A stretch of DNA of 64,000 nucleotides from Planctomycetota bacterium. Its GTDB lineage: Bacteria > Planctomycetota > Phycisphaerae > Sedimentisphaerales > Anaerobacaceae. Of the stretch, positions 25,738 to 34,959 are shown piece by piece. The stretch covers positions 1-64,000 of the forward strand of contig VRUG01000007.1 in the NCBI GenBank assembly GCA_019456255.1, given 5' to 3'. The first letter of the stretch is position 1, and every line of letters starts with the position of its first letter. The position numbers and the translations under genes were made by a program. The notes beneath the pieces are model-generated. The model was not told where the DNA came from. It did not search any database and saw only the letters and a list, made by a program, of their open reading frames with translations.

Positions 25738-27195
25738 ATGGCTAAAGCCGGCGACAAAAACGGAAAAGCCCCCGCCAAGAAGAAGTACACAAAGAAAAAA
25801 GAGGCAGATGCATCTGCGCCAAATGATGACAAGACAGAGGCAACAACAGCTATAGCCAACAAAAACAATGAAGGCGACAAGAAGCTGTCAGAGGAAGAAT
25901 CGACTCATCAGAAATATGAGCGAATCAAAAAAGGTGACCTCTATCTGACTGATTTGCAGAAACTAACGGTTTCTGAACTTCACGATATAGCGAAAAAGGA
26001 AAATATCAAGGAATACGTTGCTCTCAAAAAGCAGGACCTGATTTTCCGAATCCTTAAGGAACGTATCCGTCAAAACGGTCTTATGTACGGTGAAGGTGTC
26101 CTTGAGGTACTTCCTGACGGTTACGGCTTTTTGAGAAGTACTCAGTACAATTATTTATCGAGCCCGGATGACATTTATGTTTCTCCGTCTCAAATCAGGC
26201 GTTTTGGTCTTCGTACTGGTAATGTGGTATCCGGTCAAATCAGGCCTCCGAAAGAATCTGAGAAATACTTCGCCCTACTTCGCGTTGAAGCCATCAATTT
26301 TGAGGACCCTGATAAGCTCTCAGAAAAGATTGTGTTTAGTGACCTTACGCCGCTGCACCCGGAAGAAAGACTAATACTTGAAACAACACCTGAAGAAATA
26401 AATATGCGTATCATTGATATGGCGACTCCGGTTGGTAAGGGGCAGCGTGGATTGATTGTTGCGCCGCCTCGAACCGGTAAGACTGTTTTGCTTCAGAAAA
26501 TGGCAAATGCCATCAGCACCAATTATCCTGAAGTAAGATTGATAGTGCTTTTGATTGATGAGCGTCCCGAAGAAGTGACCGAGATGCAGCGTAAGACGGC
26601 AGATGATGTCGAGGTGATAAGTTCGACTTTTGATGAGCCTGCTTCGCGTCACTGTCAGGTAGCTGAAGTTGTAATTGAAAAGGCCAAGAGGCTTGTCGAA
26701 TACGGCGAAGATGTTGTTATTCTGCTCGACTCGATAACGCGTCTTGCTCGTGCTTACAATACCGAGATGCCTCACTCAGGCAAGATTCTTACCGGTGGTG
26801 TGGATGCCGGTGCAATGCAGATGCCGAAAAGGTTCTTTGGTGCGGCGAGAAATATCGAGGAAGGCGGTTCGTTAAGCATTTTCGCAACCGCGCTGGTTGA
26901 TACCGGTTCGAAGATGGATGAGGTGATCTTCGAAGAGTTCAAAGCTACCGGAAACATGGAACTGCATCTTGACCGCAAGTTAGTTGAAAGACGAACCTGG
27001 CCTGCGATTGATATCAGCAAGAGCGGCACGCGACGCGAGGAGTTGCTGCTGGACAAGAAAGAACTTGAGCTTGTCTATCGCATCCGACGTGTTCTTAGCG
27101 ATTTGAATCCTGTTGAAGCGATGGAGCTTCTCAAGAGCAGGCTTGCCAAATGCCGCACGAACGCAGAATTTTTGATGACGATGAATATTGACTAA
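25738..27195 (+). CDS. rho: Transcription termination factor Rho
   Basis: Hexameric RNA helicase that ends transcription. The N-terminus has an extra Lys/Ala/Glu-rich tail (residues 1-60) of a kind often seen in Rho of high-lysine or planctomycete lineages. Next come the N-domain ('[15 protein letters not shown]'), the RNA-binding cold-shock fold ('[12 protein letters not shown]'), Walker A 'PPRTGKT' at about 243-249 and Walker B '[15 protein letters not shown]'. AAGGAG lies five bases before ATG 25738. An intrinsic terminator follows at 27253. Confidence 0.96.
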   Translation: MAKAGDKNGKAPAKKKYTKKKEADASAPNDDKTEATTAIANKNNEGDKKLSEEESTHQKYERIKKGDLYLTDLQKLTVSELHDIAKKENIKEYVALKKQDLIFRILKERIRQNGLMYGEGVLEVLPDGYGFLRSTQYNYLSSPDDIYVSPSQIRRFGLRTGNVVSGQIRPPKESEKYFALLRVEAINFEDPDKLSEKIVFSDLTPLHPEERLILETTPEEINMRIIDMATPVGKGQRGLIVAPPRTGKTVLLQKMANAISTNYPEVRLIVLLIDERPEEVTEMQRKTADDVEVISSTFDEPASRHCQVAEVVIEKAKRLVEYGEDVVILLDSITRLARAYNTEMPHSGKILTGGVDAGAMQMPKRFFGAARNIEEGGSLSIFATALVDTGSKMDEVIFEEFKATGNMELHLDRKLVERRTWPAIDISKSGTRREELLLDKKELELVYRIRRVLSDLNPVEAMELLKSRLAKCRTNAEFLMTMNID

Positions 27196-27252
27196 GCTGT
27201 CATCGGCATTGAATTGTTTGCTTTACATTGCTGAGTTGTTTTATTAAAATCG

Positions 27253-27289
27253 AATTCCGGCATTTATCAGTATTTGCCGGAATTTTTTT
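27253..27289 (+). terminator. Intrinsic terminator after rho
   Basis: Perfect 10-bp arms AATTCCGGCA (27253-27262) and TGCCGGAATT (27275-27284) run into seven Ts. It lies 58 bases past the rho stop and just before valS. Confidence 0.85.
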
Positions 27290-27311
27290 ATGTCAAAATC
27301 AGGGATTCAAT

Positions 27312-30300
27312 ATGGCGGAAGAGATTTCAAAAATTTACGACCCTAAGACCATAGAAAAGCAGGCAGATAGTATCTGGGTCAAGGGTAATCATTTTCACGC
27401 AGAGGCCTCATCTGATAAGGGGGAGTCCAAGAAGGCTTATACCATTGTGATTCCGCCTCCTAATGTGACCGCCCCGCTTCACCTTGGTCACGCACTTAAT
27501 AATACCTTGCAGGACATAATGATTCGTTTTCACAGAATGCAGCAATTTGAAACTTTATGGATGCCGGGCACCGACCACGCAGGTATCGCTACGCAAACCG
27601 TTGTTGATAAAAGACTTCGCGCCGAGGGAAAACCAGCACTGGTAGACTACAAGAAAATGGAGGCCGAAGGGGAAAAAGGTCGTGAAGAATTTGTCGGGCG
27701 TGTTCAGGCGTGGAAGGATGAATATGAGGCCCAGATCATTGCTCAGCTCAAAGCGATGGGTTGTTCGTGTGACTGGGAGCGGATACGTTTTACAATGGAT
27801 GATGTGTGCGCGAAAGCGGTTCGGACGAATTTTTTCAGGCTCTTTAAGGATGGTTTAATTTATCGCGGCAAGCGTCTTGTGAACTGGGACCCTGCAACTC
27901 AGACAGTATTAGCCGATGACGAGGTCGAGCATGAGATGGTTCAGGGACATTTCTGGTATCTTCAATATCCTCTTGTCGAGCCGATAGAAATCGACGGTGA
28001 GCAAATCGAGCATATCACGGTGGCGACAACTCGTCCGGAAACTATGCTTGGCGATACCGCTATCGCGATGAATCCATCTGACCCGCGAGCCAAAGAACTT
28101 GTCGGTAAAAAGGTTCGCCTGCCGATAGTCGGTCGGATAATTCCAATCATCGCTGACGAGCATGTCGTTTTGCCTGACCCGGACAGTGAGGATGACAAGG
28201 CGAAATTCTCAACCGGCTTTTTGAAAGTCACGCCTGCTCATGACCCGGACGACTATGCAATCGGCGAACGCCATATTGAAGAAATCGCAGCGGTAGTTAT
28301 GCCTAAAGATTGCGTTGAAGATGCTCGTAATTATGTTTTCATCAATGTTATGGCCCCTGACGGGTCTATAAGCGACAAGTTCGGCTGGGAGGACGCAGTT
28401 GGTACGGATGCGGAGTTTTTGCTTGGAATGGACCGCTACGAGGCGAGAGAGGCTATCGTCGAGTGGTTCCGCCAGGAAAAACTGCTTGAGGACGTCCGAG
28501 AATATGCCCACGAAATAGGTCACAGCTATCGCAGTCACGTTGCAATTGAGCCTTATCTATCTGACCAATGGTATGTCGCAGTGAAAAAACCGATTGAACA
28601 TTTGGGTGAAAAATTTGGTACCGGCCTGATAGAAAGAACCGATGTTCCGGTGAATTCATTGGCGGGTCTGGCCCTTAAGCCCCTGCTTGACGGCAAGCTT
28701 CGATTCATCCCTGAGCGTTACGCAAAGACATATCAAGGGTGGCTTGAAAATCTTCGCGACTGGCCTATCAGCAGACAACTTTGGTGGGGACATCAAATTC
28801 CGATATGGGTTTGCGGCGAAGAGAATGCCAGTCTGGATGACAAACTCAAAACACTGGAACAGGAAAAGAGAATATCTACTCAAACATATCAGGAAAAACT
28901 TTACGCTTGTGTCAGCGAATCTAAGGACACCAAAGCAGTTAAGATTCTGGAAAAAGCCGGCTACGTCCGTGACGAAGATGTATTGGATACGTGGTTTAGT
29001 TCAGCGTTGTGGCCCTTTAGTACTATGGGTTGGCCCGATGAGACGGCTGAGCTTGAGAGGTTCTATCCCGGCGATGTGCTTTGTACCGCTCGTGAGATTA
29101 TAACGCTATGGGTTTCGCGTATGGTTATGATGGGTCAATACTGCGTCGGGAAGATTCCATTTAAAGATGTGTTTATCCATGCGATGATACAGGATGGTCA
29201 GGGGCGAAAGATGTCGAAGAGTCTTGGCAACGGTATCGATCCTCTGGTAGTTATCGACAGTCACGGCACAGACGCTATGCGGTTTACACTTGCGAGCATG
29301 ACTACCGACACTCAGGATGTAAGAATGCCTGTCGAAGCGATGACCCTGCCGGACGGGCGAGAAGTAAATACATCTCCCAAGTTCGATCTGGGCAGGAATT
29401 TCTGTAATAAGCTTTGGAACGCGTCGCGGTTTGCGATGATGAATCTTGAGGGCACCGACCCGAAAAAGTTCGACATCAAGAAAATGACGATTGCCGATAA
29501 ATGGATACTGTCGAGGCTTAGCGAGACCAGCTCCGATGTGACGAAGGCTTTAAACGAGTTCAAATTTTCTGAACCTTTAACGCAGGCTTACAGATTTTTC
29601 TGGAATGATTTCTGCGACTGGTATCTTGAATGGGCCAAACCGAGGATGCGGGATGAGCAGCAAAAACCAATCGCTCAGAATGTTTTAGCGTTTGTTCTTG
29701 ACCAGATATTGCGTCTGCTGCATCCGTTTGTGCCGTTCATTACTGAGGGTATTTTTCAAAACCTAAACGCTATTGCACCTGTTAGAGGGCTTAAGGGGGT
29801 AGCGGAAATAAACGGTTCCGAGGCATTGGTATCTGCTGTCTGGCCTGGAGATAACAAGTCGCTGCGAAATGAAGATATCGAAAAGCAAATCACCGTCGTT
29901 CAGACCGCTATTAGAACAATCCGTGACCTTAGAAGTAAGTACAACAAAAAGCCGGGTGAAAAATTGATTGTTTCGATAAATTCCTCGCAGGAGATTTCGA
30001 AAATTCTCGACGAAAATTCTGAGCTTGTATGTCAACTGGCAAATCTCGAAGAATTTACAGCGGCGCAAAATCTTGAGAAGCCTGAAAAATCAGCGGCAAT
30101 GGTGGTAGAGCAGATGCAGGTTTATCTCCACGACGCGATTGATATTGAAGCTGAGAAGAAAAGGCTGGAAAAACAAAAGCAGCAGATTGAGAATGCAAAA
30201 AAAGGCGTTGAAGCCAAACTTGCCAATGAAAATTTCGTCAATAAGGCAAAGGCTGAAGTTGTCGAGCAGGCCCGGAATAAATTAACAGAGCTGACAGAGC

Positions 30301-30344
30301 AATTGAAGGCTATCGAAGATAATCTTTCACAGCTGGCCAGTTAA
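27312..30344 (+). CDS. valS: Valyl-tRNA synthetase
   Basis: Charges tRNA-Val. Class I signatures are 'HLGH' at residues 57-60 and 'KMSKS' at 633-637, with the large CP1 editing domain between. The C-terminal coiled coil ('KKRLEKQKQQIENAKKGVEA') typical of ValS is present. ATG 27312 starts the conserved part; the longer frame includes the rho terminator and cannot be right. Length is 1010 residues, somewhat above the usual 880-950, with an inserted Lys/Glu-rich segment near residue 520. Confidence 0.97.
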   Translation: MAEEISKIYDPKTIEKQADSIWVKGNHFHAEASSDKGESKKAYTIVIPPPNVTAPLHLGHALNNTLQDIMIRFHRMQQFETLWMPGTDHAGIATQTVVDKRLRAEGKPALVDYKKMEAEGEKGREEFVGRVQAWKDEYEAQIIAQLKAMGCSCDWERIRFTMDDVCAKAVRTNFFRLFKDGLIYRGKRLVNWDPATQTVLADDEVEHEMVQGHFWYLQYPLVEPIEIDGEQIEHITVATTRPETMLGDTAIAMNPSDPRAKELVGKKVRLPIVGRIIPIIADEHVVLPDPDSEDDKAKFSTGFLKVTPAHDPDDYAIGERHIEEIAAVVMPKDCVEDARNYVFINVMAPDGSISDKFGWEDAVGTDAEFLLGMDRYEAREAIVEWFRQEKLLEDVREYAHEIGHSYRSHVAIEPYLSDQWYVAVKKPIEHLGEKFGTGLIERTDVPVNSLAGLALKPLLDGKLRFIPERYAKTYQGWLENLRDWPISRQLWWGHQIPIWVCGEENASLDDKLKTLEQEKRISTQTYQEKLYACVSESKDTKAVKILEKAGYVRDEDVLDTWFSSALWPFSTMGWPDETAELERFYPGDVLCTAREIITLWVSRMVMMGQYCVGKIPFKDVFIHAMIQDGQGRKMSKSLGNGIDPLVVIDSHGTDAMRFTLASMTTDTQDVRMPVEAMTLPDGREVNTSPKFDLGRNFCNKLWNASRFAMMNLEGTDPKKFDIKKMTIADKWILSRLSETSSDVTKALNEFKFSEPLTQAYRFFWNDFCDWYLEWAKPRMRDEQQKPIAQNVLAFVLDQILRLLHPFVPFITEGIFQNLNAIAPVRGLKGVAEINGSEALVSAVWPGDNKSLRNEDIEKQITVVQTAIRTIRDLRSKYNKKPGEKLIVSINSSQEISKILDENSELVCQLANLEEFTAAQNLEKPEKSAAMVVEQMQVYLHDAIDIEAEKKRLEKQKQQIENAKKGVEAKLANENFVNKAKAEVVEQARNKLTELTEQLKAIEDNLSQLAS

Positions 30345-30359
30345 AAAGGCGGTGTTAAA

Positions 30360-30755
30360 ATGGATATCGAAGCGGAATTGTCGCGCATTATTATTAACGA
30401 ATCATCCGACCAGCAGGTAATTGTCATCAAGGAAAAAAATGGCGAGAGAAGTTTTCCTGTAGTAATTGGAATAGTCGAGATATTCGCGATTGACCGCCGA
30501 TTGAAAGGTATCAAGCCTCCACGTCCGATGACTCATGATCTGCTGGCTGGGGTAATTGAAGGTCTCGGCGCGAGTATAGCGAAAATAGTTATAACTGATT
30601 TGCAGAATCATACTTTCTTTGCGAATATACATCTAAGTTTGGACGGGCAAATAATAACGATTGATTCTCGCCCCTCGGATGCAATAGCTCTGGGTGTGGC
30701 TTGCAACGCCCCTATTTTTGTTGCTGAGGAGGTTTTTGAGCGGGCTTGCCGCTGA
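30360..30755 (+). CDS. Bifunctional nuclease (DUF151) domain protein
   Basis: A 131-residue single BFN (DUF151) domain, known from bacterial and plant proteins with reported DNase/RNase activity. Typical blocks are 'FPVVIGIVEIFAI', 'RPMTHDLL' and 'DSRPSDAIALGV'. It begins 15 bases after valS, probably co-transcribed. Its last 44 bases overlap the 3' end of lspA on the other strand. Function in bacteria is poorly defined. Confidence 0.9.
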   Translation: MDIEAELSRIIINESSDQQVIVIKEKNGERSFPVVIGIVEIFAIDRRLKGIKPPRPMTHDLLAGVIEGLGASIAKIVITDLQNHTFFANIHLSLDGQIITIDSRPSDAIALGVACNAPIFVAEEVFERACR

Positions 30756-31296
30756 CAAAACTCAAAATAATCATAATCCCCATGCCGATGCAAAGCATGC
30801 TATCGGCGACATTAAAAGCGGGCCAATGGTGTTGACCATAATAGACATCAATAAAATCCCTGACCAGCCCGTTGTGATAAATCCTGTCATAAAGATTTCC
30901 GCATACCCCTGCGGTAAAGAGCGCCAAGGCAATGTAAATAATTTTATGCTCTATTCTGGTAAAGAAAAAAATTGCAAGAATAGCTATCAAGGCAATGATT
31001 GAGACTGCTACCAGAAAATGTCGTTGCCCGCTTGCAATCCCAAAAGCGGCCCCTGCATTTTCTGCACGTACTATCTGCAGTAAACCGTCAATGATTGAAA
31101 CTCTATAGAATGCCTTTTGCTCAAGCCATTGGAACACGGCCTTTTTGCTCCACAGGTCGAGGATGACACCGGCAATCACAATAGGCCAAAATATAAGCTG
31201 AATATGACGTGCAGGAATCGCGGAGAGATGCTTTTTGAAAAAACCATGGCATGGGTCCGAGTGAGTAGCTGTTTGTTGTTTTTTAGATTCAGTCAC
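30712..31296 (-). CDS. lspA: Lipoprotein signal peptidase (signal peptidase II)
   Basis: Inner-membrane aspartic protease that cleaves prolipoproteins after lipidation, fitting the many lipoproteins in this window. Four membrane segments are visible. The catalytic Asp pair lies in 'GNLYDRI' ... 'VRDFIDVY' and 'FNVADSM'. The start is probably GTG 31296, just past the upstream TPR gene; a TTG at 31332 would overlap it. A Gln/Pro/Lys-rich tail ends the protein. Overlap with the convergent DUF151 gene is 44 bases. Confidence 0.93.
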   Translation of the reverse strand: MTESKKQQTATHSDPCHGFFKKHLSAIPARHIQLIFWPIVIAGVILDLWSKKAVFQWLEQKAFYRVSIIDGLLQIVRAENAGAAFGIASGQRHFLVAVSIIALIAILAIFFFTRIEHKIIYIALALFTAGVCGNLYDRIYHNGLVRDFIDVYYGQHHWPAFNVADSMLCIGMGIMIILSFVSGKPAQKPPQQQK

Positions 31297-31312
31297 GTTT
31301 AATGATTTGTAA

Positions 31313-32290
31313 TTATTCAGTATATTTTTCAATTAGCTTATGTAGCCTTTCACGTCGAGGCTGGTCAGGTTCTATCTCCAGAGAACGTCGCCACTGATTC
31401 AGTGCTTTTGCTTTGGCAACGTCGTCCTGGTCATTAATGGCTATCAGCATATAGGCAACGCCAAGGCCTCTATAAGCCTGCCAATCTCTACTATCAATGG
31501 CAATGGCCCTGCTATAACTTTGAATAGATTCGTCAATTTCCTTAAGTTGAAGATGACAGTACCCTAGATACTGCAAAGCGGCATTATTTTCAGGCTGAGC
31601 CTGCATCACCGAGATTAGCAGTTCCTTAGCGCTGTTTGTTCTGTTGTCTCTTAAATACGCAACTGCAAGTGCAAGCATAATATCCGGATTGTTACTGTCA
31701 ATTTCCAGTGCTCTCTTGTATGCCCGAATAGCCTGTTCATGGTTCTTTTGGAATTCGAAAATATCGCCGAGGATTTTTTGAACTTCACTTGCTCCGGGAT
31801 AAATATTTTCTGCCTGCTCAATATATTGCATGGCACTGTCAATGTCTTTAATTTCATAATAACTCTTCGCTGCATTGATATGCGCCTGTAGATGGTCAGG
31901 TTTAATCTCACAGGCATTTACATAAGCATTTGCTGCCTTTTGAGGTTCTTTCATCACATAGTAGACTTCGCCCAGGCTAAAATAGTCCCTGAATGACCAT
32001 GGATTTAATCTGGTCGCCTTTTCATAGTACCTGGCACTTTTATTATAATCCTTCATGTCATAATAAATATCGCCAAGCATTGAATGTGCCAGGGAGAAGC
32101 GTTCATATAATTCCAGGGAGGTTTCTAATTTTTTGATAGCTTTTTCATTATCCTCGGCCTCTACCAGCCTGACGGCATCAACATAGAGGTCGACCGCATC
32201 CTGAGTGGGCGTACAGCCTGTAATGATTAATAGAGCTATACTTATCAGAAATATTTGGGTCTTAAGATAAGAACCCCTTAAGTTGGACAT
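31313..32290 (-). CDS. TPR-repeat lipoprotein
   Basis: A 325-residue lipoprotein made almost entirely of tetratricopeptide repeats (about eight, from residue 45 to 300), after a lipobox 'IITG|C' near residue 26. TPRs are protein-protein scaffolds; in Gram-negatives such lipoproteins often act in outer-membrane assembly or secretion (PilF-like). ATG 32290 begins a proper signal peptide and has AAAGG upstream; earlier in-frame ATGs add a charged tail. It lies directly ahead of lspA on the same strand, so the two may be one unit. Confidence 0.82.
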   Translation of the reverse strand: MSNLRGSYLKTQIFLISIALLIITGCTPTQDAVDLYVDAVRLVEAEDNEKAIKKLETSLELYERFSLAHSMLGDIYYDMKDYNKSARYYEKATRLNPWSFRDYFSLGEVYYVMKEPQKAANAYVNACEIKPDHLQAHINAAKSYYEIKDIDSAMQYIEQAENIYPGASEVQKILGDIFEFQKNHEQAIRAYKRALEIDSNNPDIMLALAVAYLRDNRTNSAKELLISVMQAQPENNAALQYLGYCHLQLKEIDESIQSYSRAIAIDSRDWQAYRGLGVAYMLIAINDQDDVAKAKALNQWRRSLEIEPDQPRRERLHKLIEKYTE

Positions 32291-32439
32291 TGCTATTAAC
32301 CTTTCTGAATCGGACATCCTTTTCACAGTACGTATATACGCTCTCAGTCAAGTTCGGTAATTATACCACAGTAACTTCTGGCGTCAACGCCTTTTAGCAA
32401 TATGTAGCGGGTGTTTTTTCAGCAGTTTTTGCTAAATGT

Positions 32440-32468
32440 TTGACATATTTAGCCCGAAATTATACGAT
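32440..32468 (+). promoter_or_regulatory. Sigma-70-type promoter for gpmI
   Basis: TTGACA (32440-32445), 17-base spacer, TACGAT (32463-32468), about 65 bases before the ATG. Confidence 0.6.
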
Positions 32469-32533
32469 GTCTGGTTAATCTGGATTTCATCGCAGATAAA
32501 AATCATTGTTCACATTTTTAAGAGGTTTTTTAT

Positions 32534-34102
32534 ATGGCAAAACAGACATCACTTGACGGCCCATTTGTGTTGATAATACGCGACGGTTGGGGCTATAACC
32601 CCGATAAGGGGGAAGATGAGTATAATTCCATCCGCAAGGCCAACACGCCTACCGATGATATGCTGATGTCTGATTATCCGAATTGCCTCATCCATACCAG
32701 CGGAGAGGACGTCGGACTTCCAGACGGGACCATGGGTAATAGTGAGGTTGGACATCAAAATATCGGTGCCGGCAGAATTGTCCCACAGGAATCTGTCAGG
32801 TTAAGTCACGCTATTAAGGACGGGTCATTTTTTAAAAATCCCGAATTTCTTAAGCTTATAGAATATGTCAAAAACAGCAATGGCAAGATACATCTGATGG
32901 GTCTTTGCAGTGACATTGGTGTGCATTCAAGATTGGACCACCTTTATGGCTTGCTCGAACTTGCGAAAAGAAATGATGTAGAGGATATTTTCCTTCACGC
33001 TTTTATGGACGGCAGAGATTCTCCGCCGGACAGCGGAGCTGGGTACATAGACCAAGTCGAGCAAAAGGCAAAAGAAATCGGAGTCGGAAAAATAGCGAGC
33101 GTCATGGGACGATTTTATGCGATGGACCGCGACAGCCGATGGGAACGTGTGCAGGTAGCCTTTGAGTGCATGAGGCTGGGTAAAGGACTCAAAGCAAAAA
33201 GTGCCCCCGAAGCGGTAAAGCAAAGTTACGCAAAAGATGTCACCGATGAATTTATCGAGCCTACCTGTATTGTAAACGAAGACGGGATGCCGCTTGCGAC
33301 TATTGACGATGGAGACGCTGTCATCTTCTTTAATTTCCGAGGTGACCGGCCTCGTGAGATATCGAGAGCGTTTGTAGAACCGGATTTTAAGGAATTCCCA
33401 AGAACTACTTTTCCTGATATTCATTTTGTCTGTATGACCGAATATGCCGCTACGATACCAGCTGTGGTTGCGTTTCCCAAGCTGGCAAAAATGAAAAATA
33501 TTTTAGCTGCCTACTGGAGCTCTCTGGGGTTGAAACAATTTCGCTGCGCAGAGACCGAGAAATATGCACATGTTACGTTCTTTTTTAACGATTACACTGA
33601 AGAACCTTTTGAAGGTGAAGAGAGGCAAATCGTTCCCTCGCCTAAGGTTAGAACATATGATTTAAAGCCTGAAATGAGTGCCTATGAGGTTACTGATATA
33701 TTCCTCGAAAAACTGGATTCCAAAGCATATGATGTAATGGTGATGAACTTAGCGAATCCTGATATGGTTGGTCATACGGGTTTTTTAGAGGCGGCGGTTA
33801 AGGCGGCCCAGGTGGTCGATGAGTGTGTGGGCAGGATTCTTGACAAGGTCAAAAGTCTGGGCGGAGCAGCCATAATCACTGCCGACCACGGTAACTTTGA
33901 AAAAATGATAGATTCAAGTCCGGACAAACCGCATACCGCTCATACTATCGGCGATGTGCCTTTGATCGTATTTGATGAAAGATATAAGGGCAGGAAGTTG
34001 AGGCAAGGCGGCAGATTGGCTGACGTCGGGCCTACACTACTGGATATGATGGGACTTGAGAAGCCAAAAGAAATGACCGGGCAAAGTCTAATTGCACATT
34101 AA
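32534..34102 (+). CDS. gpmI: Cofactor-independent phosphoglycerate mutase
   Basis: Interconverts 3- and 2-phosphoglycerate in glycolysis as a two-metal enzyme. The catalytic Ser70 is in 'TMGNSEVGH', and metal ligands appear in 'IRDGWG' and 'ITADHGN'. Length 522 fits. AGAGG precedes the ATG at suitable spacing. The last codons ('LEKPKEMTGQSLI') are repeated at 34871-34910, beyond a toxin-like module, which suggests that an insertion displaced the original 3' end. Confidence 0.96.
   Translation: MAKQTSLDGPFVLIIRDGWGYNPDKGEDEYNSIRKANTPTDDMLMSDYPNCLIHTSGEDVGLPDGTMGNSEVGHQNIGAGRIVPQESVRLSHAIKDGSFFKNPEFLKLIEYVKNSNGKIHLMGLCSDIGVHSRLDHLYGLLELAKRNDVEDIFLHAFMDGRDSPPDSGAGYIDQVEQKAKEIGVGKIASVMGRFYAMDRDSRWERVQVAFECMRLGKGLKAKSAPEAVKQSYAKDVTDEFIEPTCIVNEDGMPLATIDDGDAVIFFNFRGDRPREISRAFVEPDFKEFPRTTFPDIHFVCMTEYAATIPAVVAFPKLAKMKNILAAYWSSLGLKQFRCAETEKYAHVTFFFNDYTEEPFEGEERQIVPSPKVRTYDLKPEMSAYEVTDIFLEKLDSKAYDVMVMNLANPDMVGHTGFLEAAVKAAQVVDECVGRILDKVKSLGGAAIITADHGNFEKMIDSSPDKPHTAHTIGDVPLIVFDERYKGRKLRQGGRLADVGPTLLDMMGLEKPKEMTGQSLIAH
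34055..34094 (+). repeat. Direct repeat, left copy (gpmI 3' end)
   Basis: Forty bases beginning CTTGAGAAGCC, inside the gpmI reading frame. The right copy is at 34871-34910, with 37 of 40 bases identical and all three differences at third codon positions. Confidence 0.85.
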
Positions 34103-34105
34103 ATT

Positions 34106-34711
34106 ATGACAAGAAAAAAACAAAAACCAACTTGTTTTATTATTGCAGGTCCAAACGGTGCAGGAAAAACTACATTCGCATTACGCTATCTGCCACAAAT
34201 AGCGGATTGCCTCAACTTTGTCAATGCTGACCTTATTGCTTCTGGTCTTTCGCCTTTTGACTCGTTATCGGCTCAATATGAAGCTGGCCGCCTTTTTCTT
34301 CGTGAGATACATGCAAATATCGACAAGCGAGTTGATTTTGCTTTTGAGACAACATTGTCAGGCCGAACCCAAATTAGTCTGCTGAAAAAACTCAGACAAG
34401 ACGGCTGGCAGTCGGTTTTATTTTTCTTATGGATTCCTGATGCTGATTTCTCCAAGAATCGAATTCGTGAGCGAGTGAAACATGGCGGACATAACATACC
34501 CGATGATACAATTTACCGTCGTTTCCCTCGTGTAATGAATAATTTGATAAAGATTTATATTCCGCTTTGTGATAGAATACTTTGTTATGACAACTCCGGA
34601 CCTAAACCGGTTCTTGTCTCTGAACAGGACAAAAATGGGCAGAAGATTTTAAATAATGATATATATGAAAGAATTGTAGGGTGTGCCAATGGTTACAAAA
34701 GAAACTCATAA
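34106..34711 (+). CDS. Zeta-toxin-like P-loop kinase
   Basis: A 201-residue P-loop protein of the zeta-toxin/COG4185 type. It has Walker A 'GPNGAGKTT' near residue 15, 'NADLIASGLSP' and 'FAFETTLSG'. Zeta toxins phosphorylate UDP-N-acetylglucosamine and block wall synthesis; whether this branch does so is not known. It starts three bases after gpmI without a ribosome binding site, so it is likely translationally coupled. A small gene overlaps its end. Confidence 0.8.
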   Translation: MTRKKQKPTCFIIAGPNGAGKTTFALRYLPQIADCLNFVNADLIASGLSPFDSLSAQYEAGRLFLREIHANIDKRVDFAFETTLSGRTQISLLKKLRQDGWQSVLFFLWIPDADFSKNRIRERVKHGGHNIPDDTIYRRFPRVMNNLIKIYIPLCDRILCYDNSGPKPVLVSEQDKNGQKILNNDIYERIVGCANGYKRNS

Positions 34712-34865
34712 AATGGCGATAGAAGCCGGCAGATGTCTTAGAAAGGCCGTGCGGGAAGAATTACAGCAAAAAGCCTTGCTTGGCCAATATGTTATTATAA
34801 ACCGCAACGGTAAAGCCTGCCGCATTTCAGCCAAACAAGCACTAAAAATCGCAAAAGCAAAATGA
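34689..34865 (+). CDS. Small partner of the zeta-like gene, possible antitoxin
   Basis: A 58-residue basic protein. It overlaps the toxin-like gene by 23 bases in another frame. The block 'GQYVIINRNGKACRI' looks like a small beta hairpin and is of the kind found beside COG4185 genes. It does not resemble the epsilon antitoxin of classical zeta systems, and the order (toxin first) is reversed. The antitoxin role is inferred from position only. Confidence 0.6.
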   Translation: MVTKETHKMAIEAGRCLRKAVREELQQKALLGQYVIINRNGKACRISAKQALKIAKAK

Positions 34866-34870
34866 TTTGC

Positions 34871-34910
34871 CTTGAGAAGCCAAAAGAAATGACAGGCCAA
34901 AGTCTGATTG
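34871..34910 (+). repeat. Direct repeat, right copy (remnant gpmI 3' end)
   Basis: Encodes the same last gpmI residues in an open frame that ends 'LIEN' and a TGA, where the functional gene ends 'LIAH'. Confidence 0.85.
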
Positions 34911-34927
34911 AAAACTGATAATTGACC

Positions 34928-34957
34928 AGGAGGTTTTTTATGGGAGTGGGGAGATAA
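34928..34957 (+). promoter_or_regulatory. Five-codon minigene in front of mutL
   Basis: AGGAGG at 34928-34933, six Ts, then ATG GGA GTG GGG AGA TAA (34940-34957). The mutL ATG begins two bases later, and GGGGAG inside the minigene can serve as its ribosome binding site. This suggests coupled re-initiation. Confidence 0.45.
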
Positions 34958-34959
34958 CA

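Larger units (their letters stand above)
34095..34870 (+). mobile_element. Inserted toxin-like module between gpmI end copies
   Basis: The segment between the two direct repeats carries the zeta-toxin-like gene and its small partner and nothing else. The repeat arrangement is that of an integration that regenerates the 3' end of its target gene. No integrase is present within the segment. Confidence 0.5.
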
